Shown: positions 44,441 to 52,625 of the stretch, one piece after another
How the letters are laid out: each line of letters opens with the position of its first letter
Numbering within the stretch: the stretch's first letter is position 1
From: Changchengzhania lutea
Lineage (GTDB): Bacteria; Bacteroidota; Bacteroidia; Flavobacteriales; Flavobacteriaceae
Assembly: GCF_006974145.1 (NCBI RefSeq)
Contig: NZ_CP039456.1
Location: 2,262,001 to 2,326,000 of the forward strand
Reading direction: 5' to 3'
DNA length: 64,000 bases
The notes under the pieces: generated by a model
What the model was told of the DNA's origin: nothing
What the model saw: only the letters and a program-made list of their open reading frames with translations
Databases searched by the model: none
Position numbers and translations under genes: made by a program

Positions 44441-46099
44441 TTAATGAAATTTATATTCGGTTTTGGGTACGGTTGAAAACGAATACCTACCGAGATATTC
44501 GCAGTATGCCCTCCCTTCCAAGATGGGCGATACGGGAGAATTCTCTTTTAGGTATTCTTCTACCACATCGTGTATGGTGTAATCCATTACTTCAACTTCC
44601 TTTACATTGGGCATTCTGCACAGATTGTCCATCGGGTCGCCAGGTCGTACACAGGCAGAGATAGTATAATGCTGTGTGTCTTGCATAGGTTCGCCATTAA
44701 TTGTTATGCTACTGATGCGATGACCTTTTTCATTCTGACTTTTAAAATCTACTTTCATCCCGGAAAATCGCACCAGCCAACCACCGAAACGTTCGGTAGG
44801 GTTTTGGGAAAAGGCATTGTGCATTTCCTTTTCCAACCAGTCCTTGATTTGTTTTCCTGTTACTTTTCCAGTTTTGACCTTTTCGTTTACAGGAAGGAGG
44901 TTCCATAAGTTTGCCCTTGTGATGGGGGCAGGTTTTCCTTTTTCTGGAACAATGGGATTACCAAACCGGAATCCGTTTGAAATGGAGATATCCACACCAG
45001 TTTTCCAGCGAGCAGCATCGGTAATCATATTATCCATAGGGTTTTCAACGGTCAGGTATCGGTAAATGGGTGTTTCGGTATAGCCTATAACCGTTTCCAG
45101 GTGTTCTTTGTACGGTGCTTTGGCAGTATCTACAAGAGCCTGTATCTTCTTATCTGCCGGGAATACCTCCGGGTCAACTTCGATAAGTTTGTAAGCATCT
45201 CCGACCAACTTTCCATCTACAAAATTAAGTGTAAGTTTCCCCACAAAGGAACCAAAAGCACCCGGTTCGGTAACCTTGGCATATTTGCCCTGAATGGGTT
45301 CGCGTACCCTTTCGTGGGTATCGTTGCCCAAGATATAATCTGCATTTTCAGAGATGGGACTATTGGCGAGCTCTACCTGTTTAAAAATCCCTATGTGTGT
45401 GACCAAGAACAGTACATCTACTTTTTCTTTAATCTTGATATCATCCACCATTCCCTTCAGTTTATCGTCAAGTCCGCTAAAAGTAATTCCTTCACTGAAA
45501 ATTGGATTTTGCCGTACGGGAACATCGGGGTCGTTAATCCCTATAAAACCGATACGCACCCCTTCAATTTCCTTTATCCAATAGGCAGGAAACAGTGATT
45601 TTTCATTTTTTTCGTGAAACATATTTTGAGCGATTACATTAGTATTATAACTTTGCATCACGTCCATCATTATGTTCTTACCATAGACGACTTCCCAATT
45701 ACCTGGTATTATTGCGTCATAGCCCATATTTTTTATGATTTCGGGCATTACTTTTCCCTCTGACAATGCTGCATAGCCACTCCCTTGAATAAGGTCGCCG
45801 CCATCGACGATGATGGTTCTATTAGGATTTTTCTTGCGTTCTCGGTCAAAAAGTGTCTTAATGTTGGCAAGACCGCCACGGTCTTTGAAGACTATTTCGT
45901 CATCTTCCCAAAATAGTTCGGGATGTGTATCGAGTTGGCCGTGTATATCGGCAGTTTGCAACACGGTAATGCTCAAGGTGTCCTTTGTCTTTATACTGGT
46001 TTTTATTTCGTTCGATTTTTCAGTTTTACAGGCAACCAAGAATACCAATAGTACCAAAATGGAAATAATTGCCAGAAATTTTTTCTTCAATTTTTTCAT
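44441..46099 (-). CDS. SoxB-like metallophosphatase/5'-nucleotidase family lipoprotein
   Basis: A 552-residue lipoprotein (lipobox LVAC, Cys24) with two domains. The N-terminal metallophosphatase domain shows LQTADIHGQL (Asp51, His53), VDGGDLIQGSGYAALSEGKV (Asp102), PGNWEVVYG (133-140), FLVTHIG and GNDTHE. The C-terminal 5'-nucleotidase-type domain contains TDAARWKTGVDISISNG and the FGGWLVRFSGMKVDF stretch. In ordinary 5'-nucleotidases the fourth motif reads GNHE. Here it is GNWE, close to the GHWE that I recall from SoxB, and HGQL plus GDxxQGSG also resemble SoxB. SoxB hydrolyses the sulfate group from a sulfur carrier. With DsrE, DoxX and TlpA as neighbours a sulfur role is more likely than nucleotide breakdown, but no SoxYZ carrier gene is here. 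Confidence 0.88.
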   Translation of the reverse strand: MKKLKKKFLAIISILVLLVFLVACKTEKSNEIKTSIKTKDTLSITVLQTADIHGQLDTHPELFWEDDEIVFKDRGGLANIKTLFDRERKKNPNRTIIVDGGDLIQGSGYAALSEGKVMPEIIKNMGYDAIIPGNWEVVYGKNIMMDVMQSYNTNVIAQNMFHEKNEKSLFPAYWIKEIEGVRIGFIGINDPDVPVRQNPIFSEGITFSGLDDKLKGMVDDIKIKEKVDVLFLVTHIGIFKQVELANSPISENADYILGNDTHERVREPIQGKYAKVTEPGAFGSFVGKLTLNFVDGKLVGDAYKLIEVDPEVFPADKKIQALVDTAKAPYKEHLETVIGYTETPIYRYLTVENPMDNMITDAARWKTGVDISISNGFRFGNPIVPEKGKPAPITRANLWNLLPVNEKVKTGKVTGKQIKDWLEKEMHNAFSQNPTERFGGWLVRFSGMKVDFKSQNEKGHRISSITINGEPMQDTQHYTISACVRPGDPMDNLCRMPNVKEVEVMDYTIHDVVEEYLKENSPVSPILEGRAYCEYLGRYSFSTVPKTEYKFH

Positions 46100-46101
46100 A
46101 A

Positions 46102-46527
46102 TTAAAGACTAATGTTTTTATATCCCTTTTTCTGAAGCTGAAAATTGTAGAGAATACCGTTTTCCACTACCTTCATTTCCTTGGGGACTTTTGTTTTATC
46201 GACTTTGAATTTATTGAGCGAAAAACCGCAGGCAACAAGATGCACTCCAGCCTTTTCTGCTTTTTCAATAAAAGCAGCTATTTTTTCGGTATCGGTAATA
46301 TCACCTATTTCCTTACCACAGATGATGACCTGAAAATCGCCAAAAGCTTTGCCATCTTCTTCTTTGAGTGCTTCGGCCGTTAACAGTATAGGTTGCAGTT
46401 GCGGTATTTTTTTGGTAAGTACCACGTAATTGTTTTTGCTGTTATTGACGTTTTGCTGAGCCTGTAAGTTAGCGGTACTAAACAACGTGAGTAAAAAAAG
46501 GATTGAACTAAAAATGTATGTTTTCAT
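46102..46527 (-). CDS. DsrE-like periplasmic sulfur-carrier protein
   Basis: A 141-residue protein with a signal peptide (SILFLLTLFSTANLQA), unlike cytoplasmic DsrE/TusD. The body is DsrE/DsrF-like: LLTAEALKEEDGKAFGDFQV, ICGKEIGDI (Cys70), and HLVACGFSLNKFKVD with Cys100 at the place where the family keeps its sulfur-binding Cys. The C-terminal VPKEMKVVENGI is also family-like. It starts 6 bp after the DoxX gene and ends 2 bp before the SoxB-like gene, so translation is probably coupled. It may accept or deliver sulfane sulfur outside the inner membrane. Confidence 0.88.
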   Translation of the reverse strand: MKTYIFSSILFLLTLFSTANLQAQQNVNNSKNNYVVLTKKIPQLQPILLTAEALKEEDGKAFGDFQVIICGKEIGDITDTEKIAAFIEKAEKAGVHLVACGFSLNKFKVDKTKVPKEMKVVENGILYNFQLQKKGYKNISL

Positions 46528-46533
46528 TTTGAT

Positions 46534-46932
46534 TTATTTTAAAAGGTTATCGGTGTCGTTCAGTACAAAAAAAAGAAGTCCACCTAAAATGGCAATGTTT
46601 TTAAATAGTGGTCCAAGTGTGGTGATCTGTCCCACCTGAACCGTTAATGTGATTGGGATGAGTACCATCATTAAGATGATTGCCGCCCATTTTGTTTTGA
46701 ATCCTATCAAGAATAAAAAACCAGCCGTAACCATTATGATGCCAGATACAACAATAAGCAGTTGAGGCTCGCCAAAAAAATAAGCGATCCCTTTAAAACT
46801 AGCTTGTTCTATCCGTTTGGCTGTCTTTTCAATATTCAGTACATGGTTCGTTCCCGCAACCAAGAATATGCCGCTCACCAAAACGCGTAACAGTTGTATG
46901 GAACGACGGTTGATTAAAATTTTTGTCGTCAT
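46534..46932 (-). CDS. DoxX-family membrane protein
   Basis: A 132-residue protein with four hydrophobic segments (LLRVLVSGIFLVAGTNHVLN, PQLLIVVSGIIMVTAGFLFL, KWAAIILMMVLIPITLTV, NIAILGGLLFFVLN) and the DoxX-type layout. DoxD/DoxA-type proteins form thiosulfate:quinone oxidoreductase in archaea, and DoxX homologues in bacteria are often linked to redox stress. It is the first gene of the operon that continues with DsrE, SoxB-like and TlpA genes. Membrane electron entry is the natural guess but is not shown. Confidence 0.88.
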   Translation of the reverse strand: MTTKILINRRSIQLLRVLVSGIFLVAGTNHVLNIEKTAKRIEQASFKGIAYFFGEPQLLIVVSGIIMVTAGFLFLIGFKTKWAAIILMMVLIPITLTVQVGQITTLGPLFKNIAILGGLLFFVLNDTDNLLK

Positions 46933-47053
46933 TATAAATGATGTTTAAAGAAAATTTGATTTGTGCGGTGCCTACTGAAATATAGTATCAGTTTGTATTT
47001 TTCTCTAAAAAAATACTAGTGTAACGCCTACTTTAAATGTTGTGGAATGATTA

Positions 47054-47416
47054 TTAAAACAAGCGTGGAGGCGGGGAAACATTATCCAAGTATAGATAAC
47101 TCAATCTTGAAGAAAAATGTTTGTTGTAAGTTGCATTGGGTTCGGAAGTACCCGTTTTCCAAGAGAATAGCTCCAAGTGAAACTGAGAATTACAAAACCC
47201 CGTTAGACTAATGACCTGATCAGAAGAAATTTCAATATTCGAAAAATTAATGCTGTCTTTAGATAATTTTGGAGAATTTTTCTTTTTACATAAAGGCTTA
47301 ACAAATGAAATGTTACTCCCATTAAATAGTACGCTTAGACCATTGGCATCTATGGTAACAAATTTTACCAAGAAAATACAAACCAATGCTAGTGCGATGT
47401 TTCTATTTAACTTCAT
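47054..47416 (-). CDS. small exported protein, unknown function
   Basis: A 120-residue protein with an N-terminal hydrophobic segment (IALALVCIFLVKFV). The rest is hydrophilic with PLCKKKNSPK and SLTGFCNSQFHLELFSW (two Cys) and a C-terminal YLDNVSPPPRLF. I recall similar proteins next to metal-efflux genes in Bacteroidota, but cannot name a family. It lies 121 bp upstream of the DoxX gene on the same strand and may or may not belong to that operon. It is not similar to the flanking repeats. Confidence 0.65.
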   Translation of the reverse strand: MKLNRNIALALVCIFLVKFVTIDANGLSVLFNGSNISFVKPLCKKKNSPKLSKDSINFSNIEISSDQVISLTGFCNSQFHLELFSWKTGTSEPNATYNKHFSSRLSYLYLDNVSPPPRLF

Positions 47417-47532
47417 TCAGGTTTCAAATATAATATTCTTTACACGAATTGAGTGTAACCAAAGTTACATAATAGCATTAACACATTTTGAGGATATTAT
47501 ATATTTGGTATTAATGAGTACAGATTTAGAGA

Positions 47533-47625
47533 AATTCAGCCCATTCCCCTGAAATTCCACAGAAAAAGCTGCATTTCGGGCAAAATGCTTCATTACAAAG
47601 GTCTTGGACACAACTGGATAATCCG
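47533..47625. repeat. dispersed degenerate repeat, copy C (cut by ISL3-family element)
   Basis: Shares CATTCCC, CAGAAAAAGCT, GCTTCATT and AAGGTCTTGGACACAA in order with copy B. It ends just before the 8-bp duplication flanking the ISL3-family element, which therefore probably inserted into this repeat or its neighbour. Confidence 0.65.
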
Positions 47626-47633
47626 GTAAGAGT

Positions 47634-49437
47634 GGTTCTTCCTCATATTTGGGGAAATCCACAAACATTGGTTGGCGTCTTATATTGTTGATAATCAGAT
47701 AAATAAAAGCATATTCTTTTGTTTTGTAAGACCATATTTATTATCTTTAAGTAGTTATCAGACAACTGCTTATGACCATAAAACAACTGATTGGCATGCC
47801 TGTGCTAATTGTAAATAATATTGATTACTCTTGCTCCATTGTTAAAATATACGCATCAGTAAAAGCTAAGCGATCAAAATGTCCGAAATGTGAAAAATAT
47901 AGCAATAAAGTTCACGATCATTATACCCGAACACTATCAGATCTTCCAGTATTTCAAAACAAAACCACTATTATCCTAAAGACGCGCAAATTTAAATGCC
48001 AAAACCCACAATGTAACCGAAAAGTATTCTCAGAACAAACACCATATATTCTGAGGTATTCAAGAAGAACAAAAAGGGTATCAAAGATACTGGATGCCTT
48101 GTCAATTGAATTAACAGGAAAACTGGGCAGTATACTGTCTAAACAACTACTAATTTCGGTTAGCAGCTCAACCGTTACACGAATAGTCCACAGACAACAA
48201 CTACCACCAATAATACAGCCAAAGGTGCTTGGCGTTGATGATTTTGCATACCGAAAAGGGATAAGTTACGGAACCATCCTCATTGATATGGAGACTTCAA
48301 AGCCTATTGATATTTTACCTTCGAGACAGGGCAAAGCGTTAAAAAAGTGGCTGTCAAAATATCCTGATGTGAAAATTGTTACCAGAGACAGGGCCAGTTC
48401 GTATGCTTCTGCTATCAATGAAGTTTGTCCAAATGCTGAACAGGTCGCGGACCGATTTCATTTATTAATGAACCTATCCGATGCTTTGGACAAGTATTTC
48501 AAAAGTGTGAATCCAAAAATTAAAAAGCTTATTAAAGATAAAAGCAATGGGCTTTTAAATATGTCCGATGGTCAGAATGCAGGCTGTGATAAGGGAAAAA
48601 AGTCGCAACCATTATCAAAAGTCCAAAAAATAGTTGAAATAAAAGTAGACCAGAGGCAGGATACCTTCAATAAGGTTAAGGAATTACAGGCTAAGGGCAT
48701 ATCTAAACGAAAGATTGCAAGGGATTTGCGCATAAGCCGTAATACTGTTCATTCATATCTCCCACTAGAATCATTACCTCCCAGAATAAGCTCTAAGTCA
48801 ACCAATATTGAGTTATTTGCCCAGCACATTGTTGCTCGATTAAATGACCAAGGATATATGATGAAAGATATAATAGACGAGATTTATGAATTGGGATACA
48901 AAGGAAGTAGAACGCAGGCTTACCACAATATAAATATCATAAAGGAAAGATTTGAAATATCCACGCCGGATTTTGCACAAATTCAAAAATCCCCTATATA
49001 AAACCCTTAAGTTCAAGGACACTGGCTAAATATATTGGTTCTTGCTTAACTGTTATTAAAGATCCTGATGAGCGAAAGTATCCACAAACACTATTAGATA
49101 ATATATCAGAACTACAGGTCATTCGAAAATTGGTGCAGATTTTCAAAACGATGTTAAAAAGAGGATGTGGCAATATAAACCGATGGATTGAATTTATAAA
49201 ACGCTCAAAATACAAAATGCCGGGCTTAACCTCTTTTGCCAATGGTTTATTGAGGGATATTAAAGCCGTTAAAAACGGAATTAACATGCCCTGGAGCAAT
49301 GGTGCTGTGGAAGGCCATGTAAACCGGATAAAGAGTATAAAAAGACAAATGTATGGCAGGGCTAGCTTTGATCTATTGCGTAAGAAGGTGATATTATCTC
49401 AAACTGGTTGATGTTTCCCCAAATATGAGGAAGAACC
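47634..49437 (+). mobile_element. ISL3-family insertion sequence
   Basis: 24-bp perfect terminal inverted repeats: left GGTTCTTCCTCATATTTGGG plus GAAA at 47634-47657, and its complement at 49414-49437. Flanking 8-mers GTAAGAGT (47626-47633) and GTAAAAGT (49438-49445) differ at one base and may be the aged target duplication. Size 1804 bp. One transposase gene, frameshifted. Confidence 0.88.
47772..49411 (+). pseudogene. ISL3-family transposase, frameshifted
   Basis: The first 410 codons include the zinc-finger-like N-terminus (CPKCEKY, CQNPQCNRKVF), an HTH and the DDE core (VLGVDDFAYRKGISYGTILI, VTRDRASSYASAINEVCPNA, QVADRFHLLMN). The frame stops at 48999-49001. It continues in the -1 frame with PYIKPLSSRTLAKYIG through GINMPWSNGAVEGHVNRIKS to 49411, which supplies the final catalytic Glu. 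The break is in a run of four C at 48991-48994, so one C more would join both parts. Loss of one base is more likely than programmed frameshifting in this family. Confidence 0.85.
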
Positions 49438-49526
49438 GTAAAAGTGGTAAAAGTGAACCACCTATTCCGGATTAAAGTGAGCAGGGTAAAACAGGTGTTG
49501 AAATTCGATTCATTTGTGGTTTAAAA

Positions 49527-49862
49527 TTAGTGATTTTTCTTTAATTTTTTTCTCATTGACTCACCCTTAAGGTTAATTCTATGGGCAGAGTGTACAATTC
49601 TATCCAAAATGGCATCAGCAATAGTTTGCCCTCCAATGATTTGATGCCATGCTTCCACAGGTAATTGTGAAGCAATTATAGAGGCTTTCTTACCATGTCT
49701 ATCTTCAATAATTTTCATAAAAAAGCATCTGTTAACACTGCCTAGTGCTCTAAGTCCAAAATCATCGAGTATCAATAAACCTTGTTTTTCCAGCTTACTA
49801 ATTTCTTTCATATCAGAGCCATCAGCTTTTGATGTTTTTAATAGCATTTGATTTGGTTTCAT
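49527..49862 (-). pseudogene. IstB-type ATPase fragment of an IS21-family element
   Basis: About 111 residues with LLILDDFGLRAL (Walker B), then IIEDRHGKKASIIASQLPVE and AWHQIIGGQTIADAILDRI, the C-terminal half of the IS21 helper ATPase. The Walker A half and istA are missing, so this is a relic. It sits 90 bp from the ISL3-family element and marks another old transposition event. Confidence 0.9.
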
Positions 49863-50103
49863 TTAGGATTTCATTCCTTTTTTACTTTAGTGAAAGTATA
49901 ACCGTATGGCTCATTTTACAAGGAGGTATTATAAAAACGAGTCTTTTCCATTGATTAGCAGATATTTATACGCACTCTCTATTCTTAGCTCATGAAAAGT
50001 TTAAGCGAATAATAGCACAAAATTCTTTAAACAATCTTTAGATTTCACAAATACATTTACCATAAATTATAAGTTTAGAAGTGTTTTTAAATTAAGCCCT
50101 GTA

Positions 50104-50148
50104 AGAGAAGGAGTAATAATTTTGGTTGGTTATGATAACTCCTTCTCT
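50104..50148. repeat. 11-bp perfect hairpin in the gap upstream of the TolC gene
   Basis: AGAGAAGGAGT pairs with ACTCCTTCTCT around a 23-base loop. It lies about 95 bp before the TolC start and lacks a T-tract, so it is not a standard terminator. It could be an mRNA leader structure or the relic of a mobile end. The rest of 49863-50243 is AT-rich with no gene visible. Confidence 0.55.
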
Positions 50149-50243
50149 TGTCAGGCACAATTGGAACTTCAGAACTTATTCTTCACTTAAAAAGTGTTTT
50201 TAAATTTATAATCATCTAAAAGACTAATCTTAATAATTTTATA

Positions 50244-51524
50244 TTGAAGCCATTAATATTTTTTGCAATAGCTTTTTTAATAAGCTTAATTGTTACTGCT
50301 CAGGACAAAGTTACTCTTAATTATTTTGTAAATAAGGCAAAAGAAAATGCGCCTGTACTACGAGAAAATTACAACCTTCTCAAGATTGGAGAACTTCAAG
50401 GTAGTATAATTACAGCTCAGAATAATGCTTTTCAAGTCAATGCCACTTCAGAGGTGTTCGTAGCTCCTTATTTTGATAATAATGGAAAGGTTATAGAGAT
50501 TACTACAACACCTTCCAATACTGCTTTTGGATATGACGTGGGTATAACAAATGGAGGTTTATATTCTACGCAAATCAATGTGACCAAAAACTTATTTAAT
50601 CAAGCGGTCACAGATAACTTATTGTTTCAAAATAAAATAAGCAACAATACGATTTCACTTTCTTCCGAAGAAATCACACATAACATCGTTAAAAATATAA
50701 CGGATGCCTATGTTATGGCATACCAATTACAATTGCAAGAGGCTTTTACAACCGAAATTCTTAAAGACCTCGAAAAGCGAGCACAGGTTGTAGAGTTATT
50801 AGTAAAACGTGCTGTTTTAATGGAAAGTGATTATTTGTTGTTGCAATTGGATATGGACGGTAAGAAATTAGAATTGCAACAAATACAAAACAACCTGAAA
50901 GTAGCCATTGATCAGCTCTATAATTTGAGCGGTACTGAAATTGGCGAGATTGACAAATTAGAACAACCTGATTTTCTTAACAATCAAAATCCATCAAAGT
51001 TTTTCTACGAGAAAAGATTTCAAAATGATAGTCTGCAAATTGTTGCCAATCAAAGAGTTTTTGAGAATCAATACAAACCACAGGTAACTGCATACGCAAA
51101 TACAGGGCTAAATGCCGTTGAAATTCCTAATATATACAGAAGGTTTGGTGCAAGTGCTGGACTGCGGTTAGCGATTTCTATTTATGATGGAAAGCAACGC
51201 AAGTACAATGCACAGCAAAGTCTTTTAAAAGAAGAGAGTTTAGAGTTTTACAGGGAGAATTCAAAAGTGCAGATAGATAACAGTATTAAGAGTATCGAAC
51301 AACAAATACAAGCACTGGAAATAGCTATGCAATTGCTGGAAGAACAATTGAAACGGCAAGAAACTATATTAGAAATCTACAAGGGCAAATTGGTTCAAGG
51401 GCAAGTATCTATTGTAGATTACTTAAACGTCATTCAGAATTACAAACTAAATGCTTACACAAAACTTCAAATGCAAACCAACTACTGGTTATTACAAAGC
51501 CAGTATAACTTTATAAACTGGTAA
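50244..51524 (+). CDS. TolC-family outer membrane efflux protein
   Basis: A 426-residue outer membrane factor: signal peptide (FFAIAFLISLIVTA), then two helical coiled-coil repeats with beta strands (GYDVGITNGGLYSTQINVTK, GASAGLRLAISIYDGKQRKY, KGKLVQGQVSIVDYLNVIQN). The start is TTG: no ATG is available upstream in frame. This may lower expression, or the original start was lost in a rearrangement near the IstB fragment. It heads an operon with adaptor, RND pump and patatin genes. With the adaptor broken, the pump as a whole may not work. Confidence 0.88.
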   Translation: MKPLIFFAIAFLISLIVTAQDKVTLNYFVNKAKENAPVLRENYNLLKIGELQGSIITAQNNAFQVNATSEVFVAPYFDNNGKVIEITTTPSNTAFGYDVGITNGGLYSTQINVTKNLFNQAVTDNLLFQNKISNNTISLSSEEITHNIVKNITDAYVMAYQLQLQEAFTTEILKDLEKRAQVVELLVKRAVLMESDYLLLQLDMDGKKLELQQIQNNLKVAIDQLYNLSGTEIGEIDKLEQPDFLNNQNPSKFFYEKRFQNDSLQIVANQRVFENQYKPQVTAYANTGLNAVEIPNIYRRFGASAGLRLAISIYDGKQRKYNAQQSLLKEESLEFYRENSKVQIDNSIKSIEQQIQALEIAMQLLEEQLKRQETILEIYKGKLVQGQVSIVDYLNVIQNYKLNAYTKLQMQTNYWLLQSQYNFINW

Positions 51525-51619
51525 TTGATTATGAAACGAGCATGTTAATAGCATTATCGCCTAACGGAACGATTAATAGCAAACAGCATGTGTCCTTAAA
51601 AAACAATAGAAAAAAACAC

Positions 51620-52540
51620 ATGAAAAAACAATACTTTAAATATATAGCCACTTTATTACTAGTTATAGATTTTTCTGCTTGTAAGAAAAACGTTGATGCG
51701 GTTTCAGAAAAAAAAGCACCAATTAGTGTTGGCGTTGTTGCTGTTCAACAAAACAATATTAAAGAATACCTCACGTTTAATGGCGTTACCCAATATCATG
51801 AAAAGGAAAATATCCGCTCTAATGTAACCGGTTATATTTCTTGGATGAAATATAAAATTGGGGATAACATTCATAACGGACAAACATTTGCATCGGTTAG
51901 AACTAAAGAACAAGACGCACTTAAAGAAGCTGCGAAAATAGACAGTTCGTTATTAAAATTTGTGAGTCCAATTACCATAAGAAGTAATGCTTCAGGCGTT
52001 TTTACAGTACTCAATATCACTTCCAATGATTATGTAGCTGAAGGAGATATATTGGCAACTGTGGCACAACCAAAGTCGTTAGTAATACAAGTAAATGTAC
52101 CTTACGAATATGAAGACGCCATTCAAATAGGGTCATCGTGTGAAATTATTTTGCAAAATGGAGAAGTGTTGAATGCGAAAGTAACGGGAACTTTACCTAC
52201 CATAGACCCAGTAGCACAATCACAGGTGTTTTTAATTGCTTTGCCAAAAGCGAATCTTCCTGAAAATTTAAATGTTCAGGTTAGGACCATTTACAAAGAA
52301 GATGCAACTGCAATGACTGTTCCCGAAATTGCTTTGCAGACCAATGAGTTATTGTCGGAATTTTGAGTAATGAAAGTAACCAATGACTCTCTTGCATTAA
52401 AACAAAAAGTAGTGCCACTGCTTAAGAACGATTCCATAGTTCAAGTAAAATCGGAAAGTCTTAAAGTCAATGATTTGGTGATTACAGAAGGTGCTTATCA
52501 AATGCAGGATTCAACAATTGTAAGCTTCAAAAAACAATGA
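51620..52540 (+). pseudogene. RND efflux periplasmic adaptor (membrane fusion protein) with in-frame TGA
   Basis: The frame starts with a lipoprotein signal (YIATLLLVIDFSACKK, Cys near residue 20) and runs through the lipoyl/barrel-sandwich hybrid (ENIRSNVTGYISWMKYKIGD, VSPITIRSNASGVFTVLNIT) and beta-barrel domains. At 52364-52366 a TGA follows LLSEF. The same frame continues directly with VMKVTNDSLALKQKVVPLL and NDLVITEGAYQMQDSTIVSF to 52540. Homologous adaptors read EFWVMK at this point, so TGG has become TGA. The truncated product (about 248 residues) lacks the membrane-proximal domain that docks onto the pump. TGA is a normal stop elsewhere in the window, so recoding is unlikely. Confidence 0.85.
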
Positions 52541-52625
52541 AATGAGCAGATATAAATATTTAATCACAACCAACAAGTTATTAGGCGAATTCCATCTGAC
52601 CTTTTTTAGAAAATAATACGAACAG

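Noticed and set aside
45101-45598. 165-codon frame opposite the SoxB-like gene
   Set aside because: Antisense to conserved motifs of the metallophosphatase, no promoter or homology.
47465-47668. 67-codon minus-strand frame near the ISL3-family element
   Set aside because: Crosses the end of the insertion sequence and repeat copy C, so it is an accidental join of unrelated DNA.
51620-52540. Possible use of TGA as tryptophan codon
   Set aside because: Core genes in the window end at TGA or use TGG for Trp normally, so one decayed gene is the simpler reading.
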